Source: Paenibacillus amylolyticus
GTDB lineage: Bacteria; Bacillota; Bacilli; Paenibacillales; Paenibacillaceae
NCBI RefSeq assembly: GCF_001570725.1
Contig: NZ_BCNV01000001.1
Coordinates: forward strand, 1,488,001 to 1,552,000
DNA: 64,000 nt
Direction of reading: 5' to 3'
A program made the translations under genes and the position numbers. The notes beneath the pieces were generated by a model. That model saw nothing but the letters and a program-made list of their open reading frames with translations, ran no database searches and was not told the origin of the DNA. Of this stretch, positions 1-10,105 are shown in pieces. Within the stretch, counting starts at the first letter, position 1; each line of letters starts with the position of its first letter.

Positions 1-1317
1 AAAGTGTTAGCTGCAACAGATGGCATCTTGCTTGGGGAAAATTTATCGGAGCGACCTGTGTATCAGGAGGGAATCAAGGGTAAGTTTATTGGAGATGTGC
101 ATAATGCAGTACTTCTTGCCAAGCTGCTTCCGAATCCAACGGGAGAGCCGTTGCAATTTGTTGATATCAGTTTCCCGCTGAAGGATAGCAAAGGTCATAT
201 CCAAGGTGTGCTTGCTGCACATTTAAGCTGGGCCTGGGCGAAGGAAGTGGAGGAATCGGTGCTCGCCCCATTGAAACGGGAGGAAAAGGACATTGAGTTC
301 TTTATCGTGAGCAAAAAGGAACATACCGTGCTGTTAGGACCAAAGGAATGGATCGGTAAACCGCTGGTATTACCCGGCATTGCAGAGGCCCAGCTTAACA
401 AAAGCAGTTGGTCCATTGAAGAATGGCCTGATGGAAATGACTATGTGACAGGGTTTGCTTACAGTCAGGGTCACCTGGATTATCCCGGATTAGGATGGAC
501 CGTAGTTATTCGTCAAGTGAAATCCACTGCGTTTGCTTCTGTGTTTGACCTGATGTGGTTTAATGTGTGGGCAGGACTTGCCGTTACCATGCTATTTGCA
601 CTTATTGGCTGGTTCGTCTCGCGTCTGATCTCTGCTCCAATTGTACGTCTTACCAGAGTAGCCAACCGACTGCGGGTAGGAGACGAGCTGGAGATTCCGG
701 AGAACAAAGGAATTAAGGAGATCGAAGTATTGTCCCGATCACTTCGGGATATGCTGACATCTCTTACAAATAAAGACTCAGAACTGGTCGTGATGCAGAA
801 TCTGGCACATTTTGATCAGTTGACCAGTCTGCCGAATCGTACTGCCCTGGAAGCGTACCTGGAAGAGTCACTGGAGACCGAAAGTGAAAATCACACCCTG
901 ACGTTCCTCTATCTGGATCTGGATGGATTCAAACGTGTCAACGATACACTTGGGCATCAGACTGGAGATGTATTGCTGCAGAAGGTCGCCCAGCGTCTGT
1001 CTGCTCTTGGTCAGGAGAAGGGTATAACGGTAAGGTTGGGAGGAGATGAATTCCTGATTGTACTTCGGTCTGTTGGAAATCAACCGAGGGAAGAAGCCAG
1101 CGCTTATGCAGAAGCCATCATTCAAAGTCTGAACAAGCCGTTTATTATTGAATACGAGCGAATTCGGATTGGTTGTAGCATCGGAGGTGCCGAATATCCG
1201 ACAAACAGCAACAACCCAAGTGAGATTATCCGTATGGCGGACGAAGCTTTATATGAATCCAAACGTGCAGGTAAGAATAGAATGACATTTTATTCCGATT
1301 TGAAGCAGGGGAGTTAG
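1..1317 (+). CDS. Diguanylate cyclase with extracellular sensor, HAMP and GGDEF domains (5' end outside window)
   Basis: The reading frame is open from base 1, so the N-terminus lies upstream of the window. The visible part is the end of an extracellular Cache-like sensor (about residues 1-180), one transmembrane helix (FNVWAGLAVTMLFALIGWFV), a HAMP linker (SAPIVRLTRVANRL) and a C-terminal GGDEF domain with an intact RLGGDEF active-site loop. GGDEF domains condense two GTP into cyclic di-GMP, so this is probably a membrane sensor that makes c-di-GMP on an external signal. I see no RxxD inhibitory site before the loop, so product inhibition may be weak, and no EAL domain follows. It faces a second GGDEF gene across a shared terminator. 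The family call is firm; the signal is unknown. Confidence 0.9.
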   Translation, partial: KVLAATDGILLGENLSERPVYQEGIKGKFIGDVHNAVLLAKLLPNPTGEPLQFVDISFPLKDSKGHIQGVLAAHLSWAWAKEVEESVLAPLKREEKDIEFFIVSKKEHTVLLGPKEWIGKPLVLPGIAEAQLNKSSWSIEEWPDGNDYVTGFAYSQGHLDYPGLGWTVVIRQVKSTAFASVFDLMWFNVWAGLAVTMLFALIGWFVSRLISAPIVRLTRVANRLRVGDELEIPENKGIKEIEVLSRSLRDMLTSLTNKDSELVVMQNLAHFDQLTSLPNRTALEAYLEESLETESENHTLTFLYLDLDGFKRVNDTLGHQTGDVLLQKVAQRLSALGQEKGITVRLGGDEFLIVLRSVGNQPREEASAYAEAIIQSLNKPFIIEYERIRIGCSIGGAEYPTNSNNPSEIIRMADEALYESKRAGKNRMTFYSDLKQGS

Positions 1318-1388
1318 CGTATAATAGCATTAGCTGAGCGTTCCCAATCACCTTTGTACGAATCTGTGGATAGACAAGGAGGGGTGAA

Positions 1389-1910
1389 ATGTCTGGACAA
1401 TATACATCGGTACCTTATGGTTATGAGCCGCCTGCGGCCAGCCGCAAAGGCACACTGACTTTTTATGACTCGTTTGAACTTGTAACCGATGAGCAACTCG
1501 AACGTGCCGCTGCAACGGCGGATTCCCGTTCATTCGTACAGCTTGTGCTGTATCCTTTACACGAGAGCACGTTTAAGCGAATGAGCAAGGATACGATACA
1601 AGCCTATTACAAAAGGGAAGATCGCCTGCATGATTGGCGGCGGGAACATCCAACCGCACGTATACGTGTGGAAGGACTGGAGGGTAAGAGAAAAAAATAT
1701 ACGCCTGTGGATAGCGCGCTGCGTCATATCACTGCAGAATACCCGGCCCCTCACTTTCTTTATTTGACGGTAGAGATGGCCAATATGTTTGCTTCATTTG
1801 ATTCCTTCAAGGATTGGATTAAAGAGCTGCGCCTCATCATTGACGGATCGTCTGGAGATCTGCATCCCAGGTTGGAGCAAAATCGTCATCGCTGGGAATG
1901 GGCGGAATGA
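1389..1910 (+). CDS. Conserved hypothetical protein, 173 aa
   Basis: A complete ORF with a strong ribosome site (AAGGAGGGG) a few bases before ATG 1389. The product is soluble, charged and rich in Arg, Trp and Tyr, with no signal peptide, membrane segment or motif I recognise. It begins 71 bases after the GGDEF gene and ends at a strong bidirectional terminator, so it may be read through from that gene or from a promoter of its own. The ATG start is well supported. No function can be given from the sequence. Confidence 0.75.
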   Translation: MSGQYTSVPYGYEPPAASRKGTLTFYDSFELVTDEQLERAAATADSRSFVQLVLYPLHESTFKRMSKDTIQAYYKREDRLHDWRREHPTARIRVEGLEGKRKKYTPVDSALRHITAEYPAPHFLYLTVEMANMFASFDSFKDWIKELRLIIDGSSGDLHPRLEQNRHRWEWAE

Positions 1911-1962
1911 AGACATAGAATTAAGATGTCGATGTTGGTAAAAAGATCAGCTCGATGATTGT

Positions 1963-2017
1963 AAAAAAAAAAGTTGTGTTGTACACCGTAATTCCGGTGT
2001 ACAGCACAACTTTTTTT
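1963..2017. terminator. Bidirectional intrinsic terminator
   Basis: A long near-perfect inverted repeat (AGTTGTGtTGTACACCG / CGGTGTACAgCACAACT) is flanked by an A run on the left and a T run on the right. It can end transcription of the plus-strand gene at 1389-1910 and of the minus-strand GGDEF gene at 2019-3158, whose stop lies right beside it. Confidence 0.93.
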
Positions 2018-2018
2018 A

Positions 2019-3158
2019 TTATGTTTTTGCAACGAAGGACGAAGTCAGATCAAGTGACGTTACGGTTTTATTTTTACCTGTTCGTTTGGCGAGATACAGA
2101 CAGGCATCCACTTCCTCGAACAATTTGTCTTTGCTCAGATTGGGACTGTAGCTTTTGAGACCGATACTCACCGTAATGGAAGCTCCTTCAAGTTCCAAAT
2201 GGCCCATCAGGGCAATCTTCTGACGAATCTGTTCCACCAGGGCGTAGGCTTGCTCGAAAGACTGCTCAAACATCAATAAGGCGAACTCTTCGCCACCGTA
2301 GCGTGCTGCAATATCACTTGAGGTAATCGTCTCCTGAATGATCAGTGACACTTTCTCCAGAATGATGTCTCCAACCCGATGACCATATGTGTCATTAATG
2401 GATTTGAAATCATCAATATCGATCAGAGCCAGATGCATACTCATACCACTGTTGGCGTACTCAATTGCTTTTTCATAATAGTCCTTGAATGAGCTTTGGT
2501 TGTAGAGGTTGGTTAAACCGTCTGTTTTGGACTGTTTGGTCATAATGGCGTTTCGCACAATAAGGTCCTGCTTGGCAAGCATGCTTGCCTGAAGATCGTC
2601 CAGCACTTCGACTCCGCTGGTTACGATAACCTGTGCTACATATGTACCAAGGATTAGAAAAGCCGGAATGGATACCATGTCAAATGAAGACAGGTACGAT
2701 CGGTAATCTGGATCGAACAGAACCAGAAGATAACCCATCATCTGCATCAGAAAGACTATCCAGACTCTCTTTTTACTGAAGAACAGAACCGAAGCGAAGA
2801 TAGGTAACAGACAGATCGCTAATATAATCCGAATGTCATAATTGACATGAATAATCGTCCAGGCGATAACCGTGCTGGCTATAGACATGGTGTAAAAGGA
2901 ATATGAACTGAAGCGTCGATCAACCCAACTTGCAATCAAAATGCAAGAACTGCTGATGGCTGTAGGCCAGAACAGGACATTCATCAAGAAATCTGCAGGT
3001 GCGCGATCATATTCCAGAAACAGGAAACAGCCAATCTGAATGGCGAGATGTGCCATAATGACAATCCAGTAGGCATGGAGCATTTTTTTGATCCATTTGG
3101 AATGCTTGAACTCGTATTCTGTTGGAATGTGGCTATTGTGCGTATGGAAACTCTTCAT
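2019..3158 (-). CDS. Membrane-bound GGDEF diguanylate cyclase, 379 aa
   Basis: The N-terminal half (about residues 25-190) holds about six hydrophobic segments, including HAYWIVIMAHLAIQIGCFLF and VWIVFLMQMMGYLLVLF, with no clear extracellular loop domain. The C-terminal half (about 215-375) is a complete GGDEF domain with an RYGGEEF active-site loop and the usual DxDDFKxxND metal-binding segment (IDIDDFKSINDTYGH), so c-di-GMP synthesis is expected. No RxxD inhibitory motif is visible before the loop. The start is ATG 3158 after a weak GGTGAT ribosome site. It lies convergent with the first GGDEF gene. The membrane part could sense a small ligand or redox state, but that is not readable from the sequence. 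Confidence 0.9.
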   Translation of the reverse strand: MKSFHTHNSHIPTEYEFKHSKWIKKMLHAYWIVIMAHLAIQIGCFLFLEYDRAPADFLMNVLFWPTAISSSCILIASWVDRRFSSYSFYTMSIASTVIAWTIIHVNYDIRIILAICLLPIFASVLFFSKKRVWIVFLMQMMGYLLVLFDPDYRSYLSSFDMVSIPAFLILGTYVAQVIVTSGVEVLDDLQASMLAKQDLIVRNAIMTKQSKTDGLTNLYNQSSFKDYYEKAIEYANSGMSMHLALIDIDDFKSINDTYGHRVGDIILEKVSLIIQETITSSDIAARYGGEEFALLMFEQSFEQAYALVEQIRQKIALMGHLELEGASITVSIGLKSYSPNLSKDKLFEEVDACLYLAKRTGKNKTVTSLDLTSSFVAKT

Positions 3159-3316
3159 ATATCACCGCTGACTGCATCATAATGGTACGACAGAATTCTC
3201 TCGTATATGATGATTATAAATCACAATGAACAAAACGCAAATCATTAAATTCAAAGCATGAGAAGTAAGCTTACATTATATTACAGAGAGAACAGTAACT
3301 TTCCGAAAAGGGACAT

Positions 3317-3345
3317 ACAAATTTCGGAGGGAGCGTCATAGACTA
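3317..3345 (+). promoter_or_regulatory. Candidate sigma-K-type (late mother-cell) promoter of the DUF11 gene
   Basis: ACA at 3317-3319, a 17-bp gap, then CATAGACTA at 3337-3345 match the known sigma-K pattern (AC near -35, CATAnnnTA at -10). It lies about 55 bp before the ribosome site of the giant DUF11 gene. Short sporulation promoter patterns occur often by chance, so this is only suggestive. Confidence 0.35.
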
Positions 3346-3400
3346 ATAATAGGCTCCGTTTCATAGGATTGTAATTCTTGCTGAAGGGGAGGTGACTTCC

Positions 3401-6400
3401 ATTCCTCTTGTCGTTCGTTCAACCGTCAACGCTACGGGGGCAATTACGTTTACGGGCAATACGCTGGGTCTGAGCCGTTCCGATACGGTAGGGGTGCCTG
3501 GTACACAGGACAGCATCGGGGCGTTCACGACGACTAACGCAGACGTGCGTTTCGGAACGTATCCGCTGGGAACTACAAGTTTGTACCAGAGCAATAGTTC
3601 CGCCGCGAGTCTTGTGCTTCCTGCAGGGAGCACGATTCTGTATGCGGAATTAATCTGGGGCGGAAGTTATATCAATGGAACTGTCAATCTGAGCGCGGCG
3701 ATCAACAATCCGGTAACGTTCATCACCCCTGCAGGTTCATTCAGTGTTACACCCGACCCGGCGACCTACAATCAATTTGATCTGGGGGGCGGTGGTGCTG
3801 GCTATGTACGTTCCGCCAATGTGACTACACTTGTACAAGGCGGGGGAGCAGGTACATATATCACCGGAGCAGTGGTAGGGACTATTGTTATTCCGGGTGA
3901 TTCCACGGCCAATCATGCAGGGTGGACACTTGGGGTTATTTATCAGAATCCCAATCTCCCTTTTCGCAACATGTCTTTGCGTGCAGGCGGCGTACTGGTG
4001 CAATCTACTTCACCACCGGTAGTAACAACATTGACAGGATTCGCAACCCCCCTCTCCGGTGCACTTGGAGGTAGAGCGCTGTTCAGTGCCCAGGAGGGTG
4101 ACGCGAATCGGACAGGAGATCAGGCGTTATTTGGACCCACTTCGGCGACATCAGTGGCCTTATCGGGACCGAACAATCTGGCAGCAAACTTTTTTGCCTC
4201 CCAAATCAATGGGGATACGGGAGCACTTAACACAACAGGCACGTTTGGCACACGAAATCAGACCAATGGAGCTCCAGGCTCAAACATTGTTGGCGGTCGT
4301 CAAGGTTGGGATATTACCAATGTGGATGTGTCTGCAAGACTCATTAACAATCAATCCTCGGCAGTACTGACGCTAACCACTTCAGGTGACGCGTACATTG
4401 TGAACGCGAATGCGATACAAGTTGATATCAATGCACCCAGGATTACAGTGGCCAAGGCTTCTGTGGCGACTGGAGCGGTCGCGGGAGACAGCGTCCTGTA
4501 CACGGCAACGATTAGTAATGGGGGTACAGCCAGTGCTGCCAGTGTGGTATTGTCCGATACGTTGCCACCGGGTCTGACCTTCATTCCAGGCAGTGTCACG
4601 GTGGGAGGGGTGTCCCGTCCAACACTGGATGTGACCGCAGGCATACCACTGGGTTCATTAAATTTAAGTACTAGTATTGTCGTGACCTATCGGGCCCTGA
4701 TCGTGAATGATACCAGCATCCTTCAACTCGTCAATTCGGCAAATGCAGCATTTACCTTTCAAAGCGTTGCAGGTGGTGCAGTCATTACAGGAGTCATTCC
4801 GTCGAATAGTTCTACACTTCCTGTGTATTCACCTAACCTGTCCATTGTGAAATCGGCAAATACAACAAACGCTACGGTCGGAGATCAGGTAAGTTATACA
4901 CTTCAAGTCGTTAATGGAGGAAACGTCTCAGCCAACGTTACGATATCCGATAATATTCCAAGTGGCAGCACTTATGTTGCCGGAAGTTTTCGCGTAAACG
5001 GAACAGTTGTTGCAGGAGCCAATCCGGTTACAGGGGTTAATTTGGGCAGTCTTGCAGCAGGAAGCACAACGACTATAACCTTTCAAGTCCTGGTCACGAA
5101 CCTGCCAACACCGCCTACGTTGGTGGATCAGGCTACAGCTCCGTATTCATTCATTTCCGCTGACGGACGGACCATAACGGGTACGGTGGTGTCCAACACA
5201 CTGACGATTCCGGTAACCTTGCCGAATGTAACTGTTGTCAAAAATGCAACGGTAACAGACGTTGCAGTTGGAGAAACCTTTACCTATTCGGTGGTCACGA
5301 CGAATGGTGGCATACAAACCATTAGCAATGTCGTCCTAACGGATAGTCTTCCGGCGGGTCTTAATTTTGTGCCCGGAAGTGTGGTTGTCAGGGGTGTCAG
5401 TGTACCAGCAGCTAATCCAGCCAGTGGCATAGCCCTAGGTACATTGACGGCAGGAAGCTCCGCAACCGTGACATTTCAGGTTAATGTGCAGTCTTTGCCG
5501 GGTACCGGTTCGTTCGTCAATCGAGCGGTCGTATCTTATAGTTCAGGCACGTTTACAGGGATCTCCAACTCAAACTCCATCACAACACCTGTATACCAGC
5601 CTGTGATTACAATCAATAAGTCGGCGAATCAGACTAATGCCACATTGGGAGATCAGCTTGCGTATACACTGCTCGTGACGAATAGCGGGAATATTGCAGC
5701 ACAGGTGAACGTGACCGATACGATCCCGGCAGGTCTCACGTTCATTCCCGATTCGGTAACGGTGAATGGTACAGCACGTCCAGGTGTCAGTCCTTTAACC
5801 GGAATCACGCTGGGGAGCCTCCTGCCTGGAGGGAGTGCCACGGTGGTATTTCGCACGTCACTGACGACGCTCCCATCCCCGCCAACATTGGAGAATCAGG
5901 GAACAGGAAACTACACGTACCAGCTCCCGAGTGGACGTAATCTGTCAGGAAGTAGCCTTTCCAATATCGTTCGCATACCCGCTTCAGCTCCCAACATATC
6001 CATTGCCAAAACAGTTAATACAGCAGACGCCACTGTAGGGGATGTGCTCACCTATACGGTTGTAACCACCAATTCTGGCAGCGGGGCAGTTCAGAACCTA
6101 GTTCTCTCAGATACGCCTTCTGCTGGTTCAGAGTTTGTATCCGGGAGTGTCACCAATAATGGTGCCGCGGCAAGAAATGCAAGCCCGGTTTCGGGTATTG
6201 CTCTGGGGACGTTGAACAGCTCCAGCAGTGTAACCGTGACCTACCAGACAAGAGTGACCTCCATTCCTGCTACAGGTTCGGTCAGCAACCGTGCAAGTAC
6301 AGCTTTTACGTCAGGCAGTTTTAATGGTGTTTCCTCATCGGTCACAGTGAATACGCCGATTTTTCAACCTGTCATTCAAGTGGTGAAATCGGCCAGTACA

Positions 6401-9400
6401 ACGAGTCTGACCGTGGGAGATACCTTTAATTACACCATCCAGATTACGAATACGGGCAATATTGCAGCGACGGTTACGTTAACAGATCCGGTTCCTGCCG
6501 GAGCCATATTCAATACCAACAGTGTCATCATTAATGGCTCGCCTGTACCTGGTGTCAGCCCAAACTCTGGAATCAGTCTGGGAGCACTCGCCGCGGGCGC
6601 AACCGCGACAGTCACTTTCCTTGCAACGGTCACCAGCCTGCCAGATGCAAGACAGCTGATTAATCAGGCTATTGCATCCTATAGCTACGCTCTTCCGAGC
6701 GGAAGGAATATTTCAGGTTTTGTTTCATCAAATACAATCACCATTCCCGTATCCCTGCCGAATGTAAGTATTGTAAACAGTGATAACCTAGATTACGCCG
6801 TATCTGGAGATGTCGTTCGATACACTTCAGTCATTCGTAACAACGGAACAGTAGCAGTGAGCAACGTGGTGTACGCGAACCCGCTTCCTTCGAACACCCC
6901 ATTTATACCCGGAAGTGTCATTGTGAACGGGACGTCATTCCCGCTCTCCAATCCGACCGCCGGCATTCCAATCGGTACATTGGCCCCAGGGGCTGAGGTA
7001 ACCGTAACTTTTGAGGTGAGGATAACTATGCCGATCCCTTCGCAGATTAACAATCAGTCGACGGTCAGCTTCACATCCGGTTCATTTTCGGGGTCATCAT
7101 CGTCCAATACCACACAGACTCCGGTCATACAGCCACAGATTTCACTTGTCAAAACGGCGAATACAGCTAATGCAACCGTAGGTGATACGGTGGTATATAC
7201 CGTGACTGTCAGTAATGCTGGTAACTTGGAGGCCAATGTAACGGTGACCGATACCATTCCGGCTGCAACCACGATTGTGCCGAACAGCGTGGTGGTATCC
7301 GGCGTGCCACAGCCGGGAGCAACACCAGCAGCAGGTATTCCGGTCGGTATTGTAGCAGCGGGAGCGACAGCTGTCGTCACGTTTGCGGTGGTTGTGAATT
7401 CACTTCCATCGCCTCAGCAGCTCAGCAATTTTGCAACGTCATCCTTTACATTTACACCTCCTGATGGAAGGACGTTAACAGGAACAGCCACTTCAAATAC
7501 ACTGACATTTCCCGTTTCTTCTCCCAACGTTGCTGTTGTCAAAAGCACTTCATCAACTGCTGCTGCCGTGGGTGATACAGTCAGTTATTCCATTCTGATT
7601 ACGAACAGCGGTATTGCGCCGGTAAGCAATATTCAATTTTCCGATCCGATTCCTGCCGGAGCCACTTTCAACACAGGCAGTGTTACCGTGAATGGGGTGG
7701 CCCAACCCGGTTCCAATCCGGCAGGGGGGATATCACTTGCTACATTGGGACCTGGAGCATCCGTGACCGTGACATTCAGTGTAAGGGTCAATGAAATTCC
7801 ACCGGGGGGGCAGTTGAGCAACCGTTCCACAGTCAGTTTTACCTCTGGAGCGTTCTCAAGCACGACGTTTTCCAATACAGTGGTCACTCCGGTGTACCAA
7901 CCGATTCTTACAGCTCAAAAGACAGCAAGCACACAAAATGCCACTGTCGGGGACACCGTTAGCTATACGATAAACGTGAGTAATCAGGGGAACTATGGAG
8001 CCCAAATCAATCTGACGGATAACTTGCCAGCGGGTACCATTCTTGTTCCGAACAGTGTCATTGTGAACGGTCAACCGTTACCAGCTGCAAGTCCGGCAAC
8101 GGGCATTCCCGCAGGCAATGTGGCTGCCGGGGCAACAACCACGATTACGTTTTCCGTAGTTATTGATACGTTACCAACCCCCCAGCAGCTCGTGAATCAG
8201 GCTTTGGTTGCGTTATCCTTTACATTGCCAGACGGGCGGAATATTACAGGGACCGTATTGTCCAACGTGCTTACCATTTCGGTTTCAGCACCGGATGTGG
8301 ATGTAGTCAAATCCACGACATCAACTGCTGTTTCTGTCGGGGACATCGTAACCTACAGCATCGCCGTAACCAATAATGGAATTGCGAGTGTTAGCAGTGT
8401 GATTTTCACAGATGCGGTGCCGGCAAGTACAATTCTTACCGCAGGCAGTGTGTATGTTGATGGTGTTCTTCGCCCAGGTGCTAACCCCTCAACTGGAATA
8501 ACGCTTGGTTCCATTGCACCAGGCGTGACCGTCACGGTTGTGTTTAGTGTGCGGATCACATCTCTTCCGGCAAGTGCAGTCTTGAACAACCAGTCAACCG
8601 TGAGTTTCACATCCGGTGCATTCTCTGCTACCACATTCTCCAATACCATTACAACACCGGTGTACCAACCCATTCTGGCAGCAGTCAAAACAGGTGATCA
8701 GGCCATTGCAACTGTGGGAGATACGGTGGTCTACAGCATTGCTATTACCAATACCGGGAACTACGGAGCATCTGTCACATTGACGGATACCATCCCGGCT
8801 GGAACAGAGCTTGTACCGAATAGTGTCATTATTAATGGCGCTTCAGCACCTGGTGCTGATCCGGCTTCAGGTATCCCACTGGGGGTTGTATCCACAACAA
8901 CTACGGTTCTGTTCTCCGTTGTGATTGTTACGCTGCCTCTGAGCCAGTCCATAACCAATCAGGCTTCAGCTACCTTTTCCTACACATTGCCTGATGGAAG
9001 AACATTGGGAGGCAGCATTACGTCGAACGCACTCAACATTCAAGTATCTGCTCCAAATGTCAGCGTAGTGAAGACTACTCCAGTCATTGATGCTGTGGTA
9101 GGGGATACGATCGTATATGAGATGGTTGTGAGCAATAACGGAATTGACCCTGTCAACAACATTGTGATCACCGATCCGATTAGCCCAGCCACGACATTTG
9201 TTACAGGCAGTGTTCTGGTGGACGGCGTCCCGCGTGCCTTAGCTAATCCGGCGCTCGGTATTGCTCTTGGTACGCTGGCACCGGGAGCATCTGTAGCCGT
9301 TTCGTACGCGGTTCGGGTCAATTCACTCCCAACGCCACCTCAAGTGAGCAGTCAGTCTTCCGTAAGCTTCACGTCTGGCGTTTTCTCGGGAGCGGCCTAT

Positions 9401-10105
9401 TCCAATACAGTTATCACACCGATCTATCAGCCGATACTGGCATTAACGAAAACAGCCAGCACCTCCAATGCAACGATCGGTGATACCATCATTTATTCCT
9501 TTACCATTAACAACAGTGGAAATCTCGGAGCCAACTTGACCTTAACGGACAATATACCGGATGGCGCCGTACTGCTCCCCAACAGTGTTCTGATCAATGG
9601 TGTTCCACAACCCGGAGCCAACCCGGAATCAGGGATTGTGGTTGGTACGATACCGCCTGGGGGATCGGTGAACGTGACGGTTACGCTTGAAGTTACGGTG
9701 GATTCGTTGCCACAGAACCAGCAGCTGATCAATCAGGCCACTGCTAACTATACCTATAGTCCGCCAGATGGCCGTCTGTTGACTGGAACCGTATCTTCCA
9801 ACGTGCTGGTGATCCCTGTATCTGCACCTAATGTTGTTGTTGTCAAAAGCACAAGTGCCATTGATGCTGTGGTTGGCGATGTAATCACCTATACGGTTGT
9901 CGTAACCAATAGCGGCATTGAAGTGGTAAATAATGTTGTCATGGTTGACCCTGTGCCGGTAGGCACGGTATTTGTAACCGGAAGTGTAACTGTGGATGGC
10001 GTGGCAAGACCTAACGGTAATCCGAATACAGGAATAACGCTCGGTTCCATTGCTGCCGGTGCTTCCGTGACCGTTACATTCCGAGTAGAGGTCGTTGTGT
10101 TATGA
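3401..10105 (+). CDS. Giant DUF11 repeat surface protein, first part (about 2,234 aa)
   Basis: Residues 1-340 form a head domain without signal peptide. It is followed by about 15 Ig-like DUF11 repeats of some 127 aa, each with a VGDTVxYTI strand, TDxIPAG, GSVxVNG and an SNTxxxPV end. The repeats alternate between two types (those opening with PNV and those opening with QPxL), giving a 255-aa higher-order unit. DUF11 proteins are usually cell-wall or spore-surface stalks. The start is unusual. GTG 3392 lies inside the ribosome site itself (GGGGAGGTGA, 3386-3395), while ATT 3401 is in frame with a 5-base gap and gives a protein starting PLVVRSTVNATG. I therefore place the start at the rare codon ATT, with GTG 3392 as the alternative. 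The frame ends inside repeat 15, in an ATGA overlap with the next ORF. Confidence 0.85.
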   Translation: MPLVVRSTVNATGAITFTGNTLGLSRSDTVGVPGTQDSIGAFTTTNADVRFGTYPLGTTSLYQSNSSAASLVLPAGSTILYAELIWGGSYINGTVNLSAAINNPVTFITPAGSFSVTPDPATYNQFDLGGGGAGYVRSANVTTLVQGGGAGTYITGAVVGTIVIPGDSTANHAGWTLGVIYQNPNLPFRNMSLRAGGVLVQSTSPPVVTTLTGFATPLSGALGGRALFSAQEGDANRTGDQALFGPTSATSVALSGPNNLAANFFASQINGDTGALNTTGTFGTRNQTNGAPGSNIVGGRQGWDITNVDVSARLINNQSSAVLTLTTSGDAYIVNANAIQVDINAPRITVAKASVATGAVAGDSVLYTATISNGGTASAASVVLSDTLPPGLTFIPGSVTVGGVSRPTLDVTAGIPLGSLNLSTSIVVTYRALIVNDTSILQLVNSANAAFTFQSVAGGAVITGVIPSNSSTLPVYSPNLSIVKSANTTNATVGDQVSYTLQVVNGGNVSANVTISDNIPSGSTYVAGSFRVNGTVVAGANPVTGVNLGSLAAGSTTTITFQVLVTNLPTPPTLVDQATAPYSFISADGRTITGTVVSNTLTIPVTLPNVTVVKNATVTDVAVGETFTYSVVTTNGGIQTISNVVLTDSLPAGLNFVPGSVVVRGVSVPAANPASGIALGTLTAGSSATVTFQVNVQSLPGTGSFVNRAVVSYSSGTFTGISNSNSITTPVYQPVITINKSANQTNATLGDQLAYTLLVTNSGNIAAQVNVTDTIPAGLTFIPDSVTVNGTARPGVSPLTGITLGSLLPGGSATVVFRTSLTTLPSPPTLENQGTGNYTYQLPSGRNLSGSSLSNIVRIPASAPNISIAKTVNTADATVGDVLTYTVVTTNSGSGAVQNLVLSDTPSAGSEFVSGSVTNNGAAARNASPVSGIALGTLNSSSSVTVTYQTRVTSIPATGSVSNRASTAFTSGSFNGVSSSVTVNTPIFQPVIQVVKSASTTSLTVGDTFNYTIQITNTGNIAATVTLTDPVPAGAIFNTNSVIINGSPVPGVSPNSGISLGALAAGATATVTFLATVTSLPDARQLINQAIASYSYALPSGRNISGFVSSNTITIPVSLPNVSIVNSDNLDYAVSGDVVRYTSVIRNNGTVAVSNVVYANPLPSNTPFIPGSVIVNGTSFPLSNPTAGIPIGTLAPGAEVTVTFEVRITMPIPSQINNQSTVSFTSGSFSGSSSSNTTQTPVIQPQISLVKTANTANATVGDTVVYTVTVSNAGNLEANVTVTDTIPAATTIVPNSVVVSGVPQPGATPAAGIPVGIVAAGATAVVTFAVVVNSLPSPQQLSNFATSSFTFTPPDGRTLTGTATSNTLTFPVSSPNVAVVKSTSSTAAAVGDTVSYSILITNSGIAPVSNIQFSDPIPAGATFNTGSVTVNGVAQPGSNPAGGISLATLGPGASVTVTFSVRVNEIPPGGQLSNRSTVSFTSGAFSSTTFSNTVVTPVYQPILTAQKTASTQNATVGDTVSYTINVSNQGNYGAQINLTDNLPAGTILVPNSVIVNGQPLPAASPATGIPAGNVAAGATTTITFSVVIDTLPTPQQLVNQALVALSFTLPDGRNITGTVLSNVLTISVSAPDVDVVKSTTSTAVSVGDIVTYSIAVTNNGIASVSSVIFTDAVPASTILTAGSVYVDGVLRPGANPSTGITLGSIAPGVTVTVVFSVRITSLPASAVLNNQSTVSFTSGAFSATTFSNTITTPVYQPILAAVKTGDQAIATVGDTVVYSIAITNTGNYGASVTLTDTIPAGTELVPNSVIINGASAPGADPASGIPLGVVSTTTTVLFSVVIVTLPLSQSITNQASATFSYTLPDGRTLGGSITSNALNIQVSAPNVSVVKTTPVIDAVVGDTIVYEMVVSNNGIDPVNNIVITDPISPATTFVTGSVLVDGVPRALANPALGIALGTLAPGASVAVSYAVRVNSLPTPPQVSSQSSVSFTSGVFSGAAYSNTVITPIYQPILALTKTASTSNATIGDTIIYSFTINNSGNLGANLTLTDNIPDGAVLLPNSVLINGVPQPGANPESGIVVGTIPPGGSVNVTVTLEVTVDSLPQNQQLINQATANYTYSPPDGRLLTGTVSSNVLVIPVSAPNVVVVKSTSAIDAVVGDVITYTVVVTNSGIEVVNNVVMVDPVPVGTVFVTGSVTVDGVARPNGNPNTGITLGSIAAGASVTVTFRVEVVVL

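Noticed and set aside
1955..2158. Plus-strand ORF of 67 codons
   Set aside because: It crosses the bidirectional terminator and lies opposite the GGDEF gene without a ribosome site.
4430..10100. Regular repeats that could suggest a CRISPR or satellite array
   Set aside because: The period is about 380/765 bp, is a multiple of three and encodes protein repeats.
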